From assembly GCF_963576615.1 (NCBI RefSeq), contig NC_088711.1, positions 21,856,182-21,920,181 on the forward strand: DNA of 64,000 nt, read 5' to 3'. This document shows positions 31,839-42,871 of the stretch, one piece after another. Every line of letters begins with the position of its first letter. Position 1 is the stretch's first letter. A program made the translations under genes and the position numbers. Under the pieces are notes generated by a model. It had not been told where the DNA came from, ran no database searches, and worked only from the letters and a program-made list of their open reading frames with translations. Source of the stretch: Watersipora subatra. Lineage: Eukaryota > Bryozoa > Gymnolaemata > Cheilostomatida > Watersiporidae.

Positions 31839-34800
31839 CTGTCAGATATTTTATTAATTTTCATTAAACTTTCATGAATGCTTGTTTGAACTGATATTTT
31901 AAGGATAATTCAGCTGAACTATTAAGAGAAATAGAGATGAATTTCTCCAGTGTCAGTATTCAAGACAAAAGCTATGCTTGATTACAGCACATCTTGTAGT
32001 AAAACTCTATTTCTAGAATCAATTAATTTTGTTTTATAGGATTCTCTATTCTGTAGACTACCGACTATATTACTAACCGACTCTATTGATCACATCACAT
32101 TTTCTTTGCAAAAAAGCAACAAGCCCGTGCTGCAATTAGCTACATATTCGTCTATATTGATTATAAAACTGAATAACAGGGAATTTTATTATCTATTGTC
32201 AGAGAGGAAGCAGAAGAAATCGCTTGACATGATACGAGGTTGGCAGACATTGTCGTTAGACTAGATATTAGTACCAGTTTACATGAAAAAAGGCAGCTCA
32301 ATCTAATAACTGTCATTTGGCATAATTTGTGTGACTGGAATCAACAACATACCTTTCTGATAACAAAATAGGCAAGGTAATCAAACAGATAGCCATGATA
32401 ATAAATACAACATATTTACTAAGCGCTATCCTTCCTGTATCATATTTGTCTCAAATACAAATCTACCACGATGGCTGAACACATAAAAATTACTCCTGTT
32501 TCCAAAGGTCTCCCATGTCCTACAAAAAAGAATACGAGCTTGCAAAATTGCTTCAAATTCTGAATGCAGGAAAATTTTCTAAGAATATAGCTTTTAAAAA
32601 CCAAATGAAAAAAATTAAATAAGATTTGAATTGTAAAAAATTAATAGGTTATGTATATGAAAATAACTATATCTAGGTGGAAATGTAAAACCTGCCATTT
32701 TCCCATCATGAGGGATGTTGGGTTATGCTGTTAGCAAGCACAAAATCAGCTCAAAACTGAGAGAAATTCTAGCTTTAACCTACTGTAAATATGTCACTGC
32801 CAACCAAAAGAATGCGTAGCATACACTAAAAAAATTCACACAAAAACAATAGAAGAGTTGCATTCTCTCTTTTCATGAGCAAACAATTTCCAGTTCACAT
32901 TAGCCATCGCTTAGGATAAACTCTCGATTACATTATTATACTCTTAGTAAACAAATCGTTGAGAATACAGCTGTAGATAATTATCTGTCAATAATAATTC
33001 TATTGCAAGTCATGTAGAAAGGCCTCTTCAACTGAAGCAGTGGAGTGCCAGAGAGACAAGACAGCAAGCATTTGACCAGGAACTATTCTATGACCAACTA
33101 CGACCCGTGTATTACACAAATGTGATAACAAAAACAGGCCTGCACGCCATCTTCTAAAATGCCATTGCATTACCTACTTTGACTGATATACTAAATCGGC
33201 CTTCATTTTATAAAAAAGAAGACTCAAATGCAAAGGCAAAGACACGGGCATTCGATACAAAGTTACGGCCATGCGCAAAGATGCTACAAGATAAAATAAG
33301 CTTCAGACGTAGAATTTCCTGTGCTTAGACGTTAAATGTGCGAATTTCTCTCGATTCATCCAAATACTCTGGAGATTCCCTTAGTTTCAAACTGTCAGAC
33401 AATAGTTCTGGGAGCCAAAAGCATAGAGGACAAGAAGTATTATGACAAGCTGCTCTTATACGAAATCAAACACTAGATATTTACAGGAATGTAAACAGTG
33501 TGACACCTTATAATATGTATTTGAGCACATATGTGGAGATCAGCTTCTAGACAATCTCAGTTGTTTACGAGTCCGTGCTAGTAAAACAATAAATTTATAC
33601 TGTATTGAGAGTTACTTGCATTGTACTACACTAGGTACTATATGGCCCGGCAAACCAAATGAAAGGAGTTAGGAGTTACCTACTCGAAAGGCAATAACTG
33701 ATTACTTCGCATGATACCACTTAGGCAAATTATATGGAAGCCTAAAGGAATCTTAGCAGAGACTTTGGGCTAAACACAACTATTGAAAGTCATAACATTT
33801 CTAATATTTGCTTACTTGTGTTCGGTGTCAGCGTTAGCTCGTATCTCCCTCAAACTGTGTAATTTCCAGGCTATAACCCCGTAGCATATGAGAAATAGTG
33901 CAATAAAAGTTTGAATAAGAATCTGTAAATGGAAAGGTGAAAACCTGTGTGAAACCATAGAATAATTGTATTATACAAAAATATTTCATGTGACATTAAA
34001 TTTTCTGCATCCGACATTTAAATAGGTCAGTAAGCATGTTTCGTGATCATGTGAGTATGTGAACATTGAAAGACTACATCTGATAGAATTGCAGCGTTAC
34101 TTACATCTAATGGAAGGAGACGGTACTCCTGTTCAGTTATTCGTAGATATGTCCGATCTGAAACAACAAACCAAACATAACAGCATCGAAACTGAAAATC
34201 AGCGATAATGTATGCTGCTGTTACATACATCAAGCCTGCAGCTTGTCCGTTGTTAATTGGATATTTCAAATTTTAGTAGTTCGTCCTGCAAAGCTAAGCC
34301 TATCTATATATATATAAATATATATAAATATATATTATATATATATCTTAAAGTTTGTCGTTTGTAGGTCTGTAGTCTCTGTGTCTAGTTGATTAAAATT
34401 TAGTGACTAAAAATCTGCTTCAAATATGATTTGATCTCGGAACCTCCAAGGTCTACAGACCAGCGACCTAATCCCCTACACTAGGATGTCCAACTGACCC
34501 TAGCGATGAATGATTGTAATGACATTCATTATATTAGTTTAAGCAATCACTTGGGTTATTACCTAACAGTTTATTAATACTCAACAACCATTACTAGTTT
34601 ACTAGACAAGTTACTCAAACTCTTAGGGTAATTATTTCACTACCACAGGTAAACGGGCAATGGCGGGCATTCAACTAGTGTGGGTGTATATAAATCTCGG
34701 CGTTTGCTTGTGTTTGTCATTTGTTGGTCAGTGTGTACAATTATGATAACAAAGTTTTTGAAATGGAAAACCCACTGCGCACTGGATTTGAACTCGGAAC

Positions 34801-37742
34801 GTCCAGTTGTGCAGACACACATTTATTCAATACGCTACGCTGTCAGACTGGCTATACTATGGAATAAATTGTGCACATATTAATTACACGTACTAATCTT
34901 TCAGCTAGCATAATGGGCACATGGGCTGCAAGACTATTGGAATCAGCATAAAGCTGTAGAAGGCACTGTAGATGGTAAAGTAGGAATTACACAGAAATAA
35001 ACATAGTACATAAAAATAAACAAATACCTTCGTTGAAAAGTTAAAATAGTACATGTTGTATATGTTGATTAAAAGTAAACTTTCTATGCAAAAACCTTTT
35101 TAGTACACGGGCAACGCTGAGTGTTAAGCTAATCTATATGCGGTATATTAAGCTCAATGCTTGTCTGTCTGGTCAGTTACAGAAATAAGTTTAAGAATGA
35201 AAAATCCACTGCGCACTGGGTTTCAACTCAAAACCGCCAGTTCTGCAGGCATCCAATACACTACGCTATCCAATTGGCTATACTATAGAATAAATTGGGC
35301 ACATACTTATTACAGATGCCAATCTTCCATGGTTAACGCCCAACACTGCCGCTAGAGTTACACGTGAAGTCATACCAGAAAAAAATGCATGCCCATGCGT
35401 GAAGAAAAATGCTTAACCTCACATGGCCAATAAGACTGGCAATTAGTATAAAGCTGTAGTAGGTACTGCAGCTGGTACAGTATGAATTACACAGAAATAA
35501 ACACAGAACACAGAAATAAACATAGTACATAAAATAAACTGAACACCTTAATTTGAAAGTTAGAATGGTATATGTCGATTGTAGTCATATATATTGTTGG
35601 ACTTCTCTATCCTTTGGAGGGGCTATGGCTGGTTCAAAAAATGAAACTGAATAAAATCATTTCGCAGTTTGAAATTAATATGCAAAATGAGCAACTCAAA
35701 TGACCTATTATTGCTTCAAACTACAAATGCACCTTTCTAAAATTTCAGTCGTAGAGACTCAAGCTCAAGTCAGCTGCTAGTTGAAAACTCAAGTAATGAG
35801 CTACAGTAGATAGTCATGTAAGAATACCTAATAATAGTTGCTTGTGTAAATGCTATTACTACCGAAGTATATTGTTGATATTATAAATATTGTTACTAGT
35901 ACATGGCAGTTCGTGGCTAATACTGTCACTAAGGTATGACAGTTCATAGCTAATATTACTACCAATATATAAAGAATTCTAGCTGATATTGTTACCAGTA
36001 TATGGCAATTTGAAGTTGGGTGTTTTCTAAATTCCTACGTGTGCCCTACAGGAGTATGGATGACAAAACATTAAAAAATATCTATCGTAAATGGGTTGCA
36101 CAAATTATAAGCGTCTGTTTAGTCCTAACAAACAAGGAGTTATCCTCTCCATGTCATTTTTAGCTATAGATATGACCAACATGGTAATAACTCTATCAAT
36201 GACCAAGGAGGGAAACCAATAAAATAATTTCAACCATACACCAAATGTGTTTACTAACAGACAACGTTCAATTGTCGTGGTCTAAAACCATTAAAATATT
36301 GATAAAGATTTCAAACCATGTTTTTAATGATGCATTGCCACACATGCTTTTATCCATCGCCAAAACTAGTGTACAACACTCAGAGCTACCATAATTCTAA
36401 AACTGTGTGAGGCATGCGATAGGCCTATGTGTACCTGAATCACACCACACAAACTACACATAGAGAATGTATCTAAAACTGTTAGATACATGTGATAGGC
36501 CTCATGTGTATCTGAATCGCATACCACCTGCACATAGGGAATGTCTCTAAAACTGTGAGAGGCATGTGATATGCCTCATGTGTACCTGAATCGCATACCA
36601 CCTACACATAAGGAATTTAAATGGCTGAAGAGCAAAATGTTGACAGATAAATGAGAATGAACACACAAGCTAATTACTTGTTTAAAAGTAAATAGACTGA
36701 GACAACATTTATCGGTAATATATTGGAAAAATGTTTCTCAAGTTCCAAATTTTGCGTAATCAGTTATGGGGCGGTGCCCAGTGAACATTTTTAGAATTAG
36801 TGTAAATCGGACTTGTTAAAATAGGGCAAGCTAGCCCTAAAACCTCTTTGCAACCAAATTGTGACAAAACCATTTTATAAGTATGCTGTAACTGTTTCTC
36901 AATGACAGGGGTTTCATAGTAGGCCTATAGCCTATTGTGTATCAATGAATGACTCTCATCAAAGTATCCACGAGCAGTAAATTAAGTGAGAAATACTAAT
37001 CAACAAAAAAAATACAGCGATATAAACTTTCAGCATTATCTGGTAAAACCGACATTAGCTTCAACTAGTAGCCTAATACAAAAAATAATAAAATATACGC
37101 CACCTACAGGGTCTAGTATCGTTTTATCAGAGAGACTAGGTTAAAGAGAAGATGTAAGAGATTTAAAATTTACGTCAATTTACAAAATATTTCTTGGTTG
37201 CTGTAACTAGTAGTTACAAAATGTCTGGTTTTTGTGATCAAAGTTATAAAAATGGGATGCTCCGTATAGGAAAACCAACCCACCAGTTATCACATACTTT
37301 CTAGATATTAATGTTATTTCAGGTAATACTTACACCGTTTTTGATGAAAAAACGTCGTGAATAAAAATCTTTTTAGCTTCAAGTTAACAACAAGTGATAG
37401 GGTACTAGAAGGGAAATAGACCGAAAAGAATACCAAATGCTCTTTGAACGCACGCTATTCTGAAGCCTTGCAGATTCATCGACAAAAAGCCAAAACGAAT
37501 GCCTACCAAATCATTACTTTTACATTATTAATTATTGCCTAAAGCATAAGTATTAGATTCAATTTTAATATAGTAGCCTAATCACATGGATGATCGCTAT
37601 AAAAGATGTCAGACTTTCATTTTACACCAGTCTATGATTGCAGAAAACTTTATAAGCACTTACGTTGCGCAGCAGAATATGCTGCGTGTAATGAAAGAGC
37701 TATACCCATACACGCACAAAATCCTCCGATGCCAGATTTCAT
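31625..37742 (-). CDS. Candidate small secreted cysteine peptide gene (tentative)
   Basis: Three pieces join in phase. 37664-37742 gives MKSGIGGFCACMGIALSLHA then AYSAAQ, a convincing signal peptide with a GTAAGT donor. 33816-33870 gives WKLHSLREIRANADTEH, with acceptor TTATAG and donor GTAAGC. 31625-31838 gives CMKNCMLLQLLARMK, then PCIDIWRCAQKAF and a stop after HNILI. The product would be about 115 residues with a C-x3-C...C-x5-C pattern, like many secreted peptides or hormones, but I recognise no family. Weak points: the last acceptor (TATCTGACAG) has no pyrimidine tract, and the tail includes a hydrophobic run and a microsatellite-encoded end. An exon at 34105-34157 may belong to the same gene. 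Confidence 0.35.
33816..33870 (-). CDS. Candidate secreted peptide, middle exon
   Basis: Pyrimidine-rich region then TTATAG acceptor; donor CACAA|GTAAGC; phase 1 in, phase 2 out. Encodes WKLHSLREIRANADTEH. Confidence 0.35.
34105..34157 (-). CDS. Possible alternative exon of the candidate secreted peptide gene
   Basis: Acceptor TTGTTTCAG and donor GTAAGT are both strong. From phase 1 it reads HRTYLRITEQEYRLLPLD and ends in phase 0. That phase does not join the exon at 33816-33870. Using instead an AG at 33855 would give a stop after FEGDTS, a 50-residue product. It may be an alternative isoform or chance. Confidence 0.35.
34303..34678. mobile_element. Helitron-like non-autonomous unit 3
   Basis: A|TC start followed by an AT-rich tract, CTAG end at 34675-34678, and unit 4 follows directly. 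The minus strand contains TAGTGTAGGGGATTAGGTCG (box-A/D-loop-like) and GGTTCCGAGATCAAATC (box-B-like), spaced as in a tRNA. Confidence 0.5.
34679..35132. mobile_element. Helitron-like non-autonomous unit 4
   Basis: Directly abuts units 3 and 5. Ends CTAA (CTRR) after GGGCAACGCTGAGTGTTAAG. It contains the antisense tRNA-like part; box-B-like CCGAGTTCAAATCCAGTG is close to the B-box consensus. Confidence 0.5.
35133..35355. mobile_element. Helitron-like non-autonomous unit 5
   Basis: Begins TCTATATGCGG, ends CCGCTAG. It is the third unit of a head-to-tail tandem. The tRNA-like region resembles unit 4 (TAGCCAATTGGATAGCGTAG on the minus strand). An about 100-base segment after it repeats part of unit 4 (CACAGAAATAAACATAGTAC). 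Confidence 0.5.
35875..36010. repeat. Diverged ~55-bp tandem repeat, 3 copies
   Basis: Related units around 'GCTAATATT(A/G)TTACCAGTATATGGCA' with many changes. Confidence 0.5.
36390..36625. repeat. ~75-bp tandem repeat, 3 copies
   Basis: Units contain TGTGATAGGCCTCATGTGTA, TCTGAATCGCATACCACCTG and AATGTCTCTAAAACTGTGAG in the same order three times. Confidence 0.85.
37664..37742 (-). CDS. Candidate secreted peptide, exon 1 (signal peptide)
   Basis: ATG at 37742. MKSGIGGFCACMGIALSLHA then AYSAAQ, ending CAAC|GTAAGTGC in phase 1. A lysine followed by a hydrophobic core and small residues (AYSAA) is a textbook signal sequence. This is the best-supported piece of the candidate gene. Confidence 0.5.
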
Positions 37743-39849
37743 CGTGCTGTTAAATTGTATAATATAGCTAGATAAACAACAATGATAATTTTCTATCACG
37801 GCTTTGAAAACGTTGCCAATTAGTTAACCTGACGAATAAGCTGGCCAAGAGAGTCAGTCGATTCGCCATCAGTAAATATGCGCAGCGACGTTGAACAGAT
37901 AAATATCTACCTACAACCTGTGGAAACCTATGCCCTATGATGTAGCGTTTCGTCATTTGCAGCGGGCAACACACAATTTAGCAGAAAACATGAGCAACCA
38001 AAATTCTTATTGTAATTTTAAAGCAAGCTTCATACAAATTTACTCATAAATTATTTAAAGTGGCCTAATCTTATACATCATTCAAATAACAATGGCTCTA
38101 CATTTGTTAACGGAAAAACGTATTTAATCGATTTAAGCACTTTTTAGGTTAGGTAATTCATTTTGACTAAATAGCTTAAATACTAGAAGGATGGGTTTAT
38201 GATGATACTTTTCTCTAATATATTCATATTGTAATTACTGCATTGTATTACTACATAGCATTTGCAGAGCGACATCAACTCACTAAAATGAAACAAGTAT
38301 GCCTCAAACAGTTGAGTATAAACGCTAACAGCTGCAAAAAAATCTGCTAACAAAACAATTCAACTTAACCATTACTCCAAAATAATTGAGATTGTATAAC
38401 ACTGCAGATATAATAGGGTTTGCTGTTGGAATTTGTATTCAAAATTATTTGCATAAATTTATTGTACTTTTTCTTGTATACTTTACTTCTTCGATATAAA
38501 AATTTCTTTGAGTCACCAATGATATTTGGATCATATTTGATCCTTGGAGTCACGTACTCTGTAAGATGCTTGTTTTAGTTGTTTTTATTTTTTTAAATTT
38601 ATTTGAAACAAAATGGCAATGAAATTATTAGAGATTATACTACAAATGTATAGTACATATTTAAAAATTGCCTAAAATTTACACTGAATTTGCGTCTATT
38701 TTGAGGCGAGTCGTCTAACGTCTAAAATAAAGACAAACATTTTGTTGTACACGGGCGAGCCAACTAAAAGCCGCGTATTCATTTTTGAAACAGGTTGCGA
38801 AAACATTAAAATCGCACTCGCCGTCTTTAGCACGATATCGTTAAAGTGTGTTTTACTGGAAATGTACATCAATATTAAAGATCGTATCAATATATGTCAA
38901 ACGAACTACATCCGCTTTACAATTAACCCCTGAGTAAAAAGTTAGATACTACCCTGCGTTTAGTAAATCGATAGACGGGTGTGAATTGCCATATATTTCC
39001 TTGACCGACTTTTGAAACTTAACCGCGTTCTTTTAATATAATAAATTTGTACGTTCAAGTTTCATTGTTGTGCATCTTTGTATAAAAAAGTTTGTATTCT
39101 AAAAATATGTGCAAACTAAAAGAATATATTGACCTGAGCAATACATGTGATTTTTGTAGTGTAGGTAGGAGAATTATGGCTAAAATTGATGGTTTCAAAT
39201 ATTCCTTTGTTTTTTTGTTATGATTTTCAAAGCAAAGTTCACAAGAAAACATCTAGACTCAATTTGTGTAACCATTATAACATCCAACTATAGAATGGGC
39301 ATATCTCAGTAGAATAGAAAAACAAGCTCAACATCGACGTTGAAACTATAAATACGTTTGATCTCTGCTCCAATGTCGTTTAATTGCATCAGAACATTGA
39401 TATTTTTCATTTTATTATCTTAAATTACATTTTCTAATGAAGTCAAATTAATGTGTATTACCTATAATTATTTATAATAGGAACTCACATTGTTTGGCAT
39501 TAAGATGGCCCTGGATGGTGTAGGATTATTATAGTGAGGTATTCTTTACAGGGTGCATACAGATTTAAATGTGCAGATGAATTGAACTGTAATGTTTATT
39601 AAGCCATGTTACAAAATGGAAGAGAACTAGTTATGCCGATGATGCCATGAACCACAGTACACACAGAACGAGTAAATAGTGAACTACACTATTCCAACAT
39701 TATAACATTACGATAATGCTACATCTCCCTTTACATTTAGGTAGAAAAGTATTTTAACATGAATGAACAACAGGCTATTTAGGATTGTCACAAGCGGGCA
39801 AACTTTCCTAACTCACTTTACAAATCAAGTCTCTGAGGTGGCCGGTGGT
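37743..39849. other. Intergenic, with a CpG-richer patch at 38,690-38,900
   Basis: No supported exon. The patch at 38,690-38,900 has many CG dinucleotides (for example GAGGCGAGTCGTCTAACGTC) and opposed open frames of just over 60 codons on both strands. It might be a regulatory region or an old exon, but splice signals do not decide. Confidence 0.3.
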
Positions 39850-41160
39850 TGCGCTTACTACGATGGATGGGTTCTACCGACTCAGGTTCAGGAATGGCTG
39901 GGGCGTTCGGTTTGTCGGGTGTTGATGGGGTAACCGGGATGAAGTCATGGTTATTGCGACGCAATATTTTTCTCCAGATTTAATGTTGTATGAGCGTCCA
40001 AGTAATGGTTGGGTTCGGTCGAGGTCTGGTATGTAGACTTGGCCATCGACATGTAGACTGGGTTTCATTCTGGCGTTGTGACAGTCGTCATGATCCTGTT
40101 TTATGTTTTCCTTATAAAGGAGTTCGTGGAAAGCTATGTCAGCATGATCAGCGAGCTTCGGTTGTAGTGTCGAGGAGTAGACAGGTAACTCTGTTCGTAA
40201 TCGTCTACTCATGAGCAGTCCTACTGGGGATTTCCGATTGGGGTGTTATGTTATGCCAATAGACCTAGATACGGATATTCAGCTTTCTTCAGAATGTTCT
40301 TAATAGTCTGAACAGCTCTCTTGGCCTCCCCATTCGCTTTGGGATGATGTGGGGAGCTTGTCACGTGTGTGAAGTCATAGAGCTGGGCGAATTTGTTGAA
40401 TGCGTGGCTACTGTATTGTGGACCATTGTCAGATACAAGAATTTTGGGTATTCCGTGGCGAGCGAAGATGGACTTCAAATGAGTTTTAGCCATTCGCGAA
40501 TCTGTTGAGTCGAGTTTGGCGTTCTCTACGTATCTAAAATAGTAGTCAGTAAGAAGTAAATATTCATGGCCTTCTCATTGGAAGAGATCGGACACTGCTC
40601 GCTGCCAGGGTTGATTGGGTTAGGCGGTTGGTGATAGTGGCTTCGTTGTTTTGGGTAGGTGTCTCTGGCAAATGTTACATGATTTAATCATCTCAGCTAT
40701 TTCTATAGACAGTCCTGGTCACCAAACCGATTGTCGGGCTCTTTCTCGGCATTTCTCAATACCGAGGTGACTTTTTTGGTGTCGTCTCAACATGTCCATG
40801 CGTTCAGAGATATCGGGCAAATTGAGCATTCCAGTATGGTTTAAGGGCGGTATCAGTATCTGATAAATGCGTCGGCCATCTATTCCTGAGAAAATCGATA
40901 AGTTGATGACAAACGGTGTCGTTCGACTGTTGGATTTTTAGTTGTTGTAGGTGATTTTCTGTAATAGGTAGTTGAATAATGTCAGTTATCACGCTAACTT
41001 TGATGGCTTGTGACTACTCAACATCTTCATCGGTTGATACTCCTACTGGTTGTTGAGATAATAAGTCTGCTACGTAATTCGTTTTCTCAGGGATGTGGAC
41101 AGTGGTGAACGTATATTTCATCATACGTAGGCTTTGATGCTGTATACAGATGGTCAGATC
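39850..41160 (-). pseudogene. Ty3/Gypsy retrotransposon pol fragment (RNase H end and integrase), decayed
   Basis: On the minus strand, in order: VHIPEKTNYVADLLSQQPV (end of RNase H), an HHCC zinc-binding block (H..H, then CNICQRH), an integrase core with LLTDYY, SDNGPQYSS and a NGEA motif carrying the third acidic residue, then a C-terminal part ending with PFLNLSR. At least four in-frame stops interrupt it. No gag, protease, reverse transcriptase or LTRs were found, so it is a 5'-truncated dead copy. Integrases of this family join element DNA to the host genome. Confidence 0.85.
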
Positions 41161-41712
41161 GTTGACGACTTAGGAGTTGAGTGTTGATACTAAGGTTTAT
41201 GGTGTGTTTTGATTGATTCAGCTGTACCAGAATATGTTAGATATTTCAAAAAGCAAAATAGACCACTCCTCTGATACTTTTTTGTTCTTGTCAAGTCAGT
41301 ATCTTGATGGTATTTGTGGTATATTGGTGGTTGCATCTAGCATGTACACTGTCTCATACTGCTACATTTGACATGCAAAAGGTCAAAGAATAATGACTAT
41401 ATTACTCGCTATCCAGCCATTAGGTCTCCTTACTATGTTCTATAGGCTGAGCATCTCAAGCTGCTAGGGTATTGCTATTTCTAATAATGTTGTTCAAGTA
41501 GCCTTAATTCATTTTGCATTCTCAACATATTTTGCAAATTATCAACATTATTTAGGCTTGTTGTTACAAACATGTCATTCCACAAAATAGTGTTCATCAA
41601 TAAATGTTACACGTATTAATAAGACATTGATAAGGTCCAAACCAAATATTTACCAGACATCCACTTCTATACTTCCCATACATTTTTTTCGCAAAGAGCT
41701 AGTCATTGATAT

Positions 41713-42358
41713 ACGGTAAAACCTTTATTTTAACACGATGACATTCTATTTTTCAATCCTTCTTTTGTGATGACGTTTAACTAAAGGTGACTTTCAGGGA
41801 AAGGGTGGCGTTCATTTTTTCAACGAGCTGCTCAGGACATTGGGAAGCTAAATTTCCTGTAATGAATAATGAACGATAACATACAACATAAAGTTATAAT
41901 ATAAGATAATTCAGCGAACAACGAACGATAACATAACATGCAACATAAAATAATAATACAAAATAATTTAATCAAATTACGGATGATAAAATAGCAACCA
42001 ACATGCAATTATAATAAGAAATATGATGTAAGACAAAATAACATGGTGATTACTGGTAAGTAATAAAATGTTTACTGTGGAGAATCAAATAAAACATCGC
42101 TATTGCAACAGTGCTCGTCATTTTCTAGAACTTGCTCATCAGCATCGAATAGTTGAATGTCATTTTTATTGGTAATGCCACTATTGGTCCGCTCTTGCTG
42201 AAGACATTTTGGTCCAGTCTTAATCGGTCCGTCTGATCTGAAACAATGAATCTTATTATCCTCAGAGGCATCCAGAGCGTTGGTCAGCCCACATCCTTTG
42301 AATGATTTGATGACTAGATCCTTCGACAATTGACTCCAAGCATTGGCTATCTATTGTA
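41713..42358 (-). pseudogene. pogo/Tigger transposase C-terminal fragment with a terminal end
   Basis: On the minus strand IANAWSQLSKDLVIKSFKGC, then GLTNALDASEDNKIHC, matches the tail of pogo-type transposases (W......I.KSFK.CG.SN.LDG.ED). About 250 bases away, TACGGTAAAACCTTTATTTT at 41,713 looks like the element's end and has a relative at 20,465. The catalytic part is missing. Confidence 0.65.
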
Positions 42359-42371
42359 AATAAATGTTCAT

Positions 42372-42556
42372 TGATGGCGCTCAGGCTGTACTCAGACTAC
42401 AGCCGATGAGAGGAAAGACTGCATGCATCTTTTCCTCTCATCTGGCTGTACTCAGACTACAGCCGATGAAAAGAAAGATTGCATGCATCCTTTCCTCTCA
42501 TCAGGCTGTACTCAGACTACAGCCGATGAGAGGAAAGACTGCATGCATCCTAAAAA
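42372..42556. repeat. 60-bp minisatellite whose units form long hairpins, 3 copies
   Basis: Each unit holds GGCTGTACTCAGACTACAGC, itself an inverted repeat (GGCTGTA / TACAGCC), framed by TTTCCTCTCATC and its reverse complement GATGAGAGGAAA. The third copy (42,491-42,536) forms a 19-bp stem with one bulge and a 7-base loop. The second copy has a few mismatches and the first lacks the left outer arm. GCATGCA palindromes separate the hairpins. The array lies about 190 bases upstream of the ARL start codon. Confidence 0.9.
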
Positions 42557-42597
42557 CAGACAGTAGCTAAAAAATAAGGACGGCCTATTCTTTAAAC

Positions 42598-42695
42598 TAT
42601 GTACTTTATAGTCCATACTTTATATACTATATATACATACATATACACTATATATACTATATATACATATGTACTATATATACACTCACACACCG
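42598..42695. repeat. ATATAC/TATA-rich microsatellite upstream of the ARL gene
   Basis: ACTATATATACATACATATA-type repeats end about 50 bases before the ARL ATG. They could supply TATA-like elements, but no start site can be fixed. Confidence 0.6.
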
Positions 42696-42741
42696 CTTAC
42701 CATTTGCGTATTGTAGTTAAAACTTCTTTTGTTCAGGCCAT

Positions 42742-42871
42742 ATGACGACGACATACACCTCTCGCTATATCGCCCTTGGTTTAGGGATTTCCACTGCTGC
42801 TGCTGGTTTATGCTTTTTTTTGTACCGAAAATGGAGAGAGAATGACACAGATGAAGGATTCTCAGAGTTGA
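42742..42871 (+). CDS. ARL-like GTPase, exon 1 (membrane anchor)
   Basis: Starts MTTTYTSRYIALGLGISTAA and continues with RKWRENDTDEGFSEL. The donor is uncertain: A|GTTACC after 42871 or A|GTATAT after 42880. Both give phase 1, which suits an acceptor at 43050; neither is a strong donor. Confidence 0.7.

Noticed and set aside
34685-34870. Functional tRNA gene on the minus strand
   Set aside because: Box-like motifs are present but the acceptor stem does not pair and the segment recurs in diverged copies inside a repeat unit.
40251-40493. Integrase-like open frame as an active retroelement
   Set aside because: Stops on both sides in the same frame, no reverse transcriptase, gag or LTRs.
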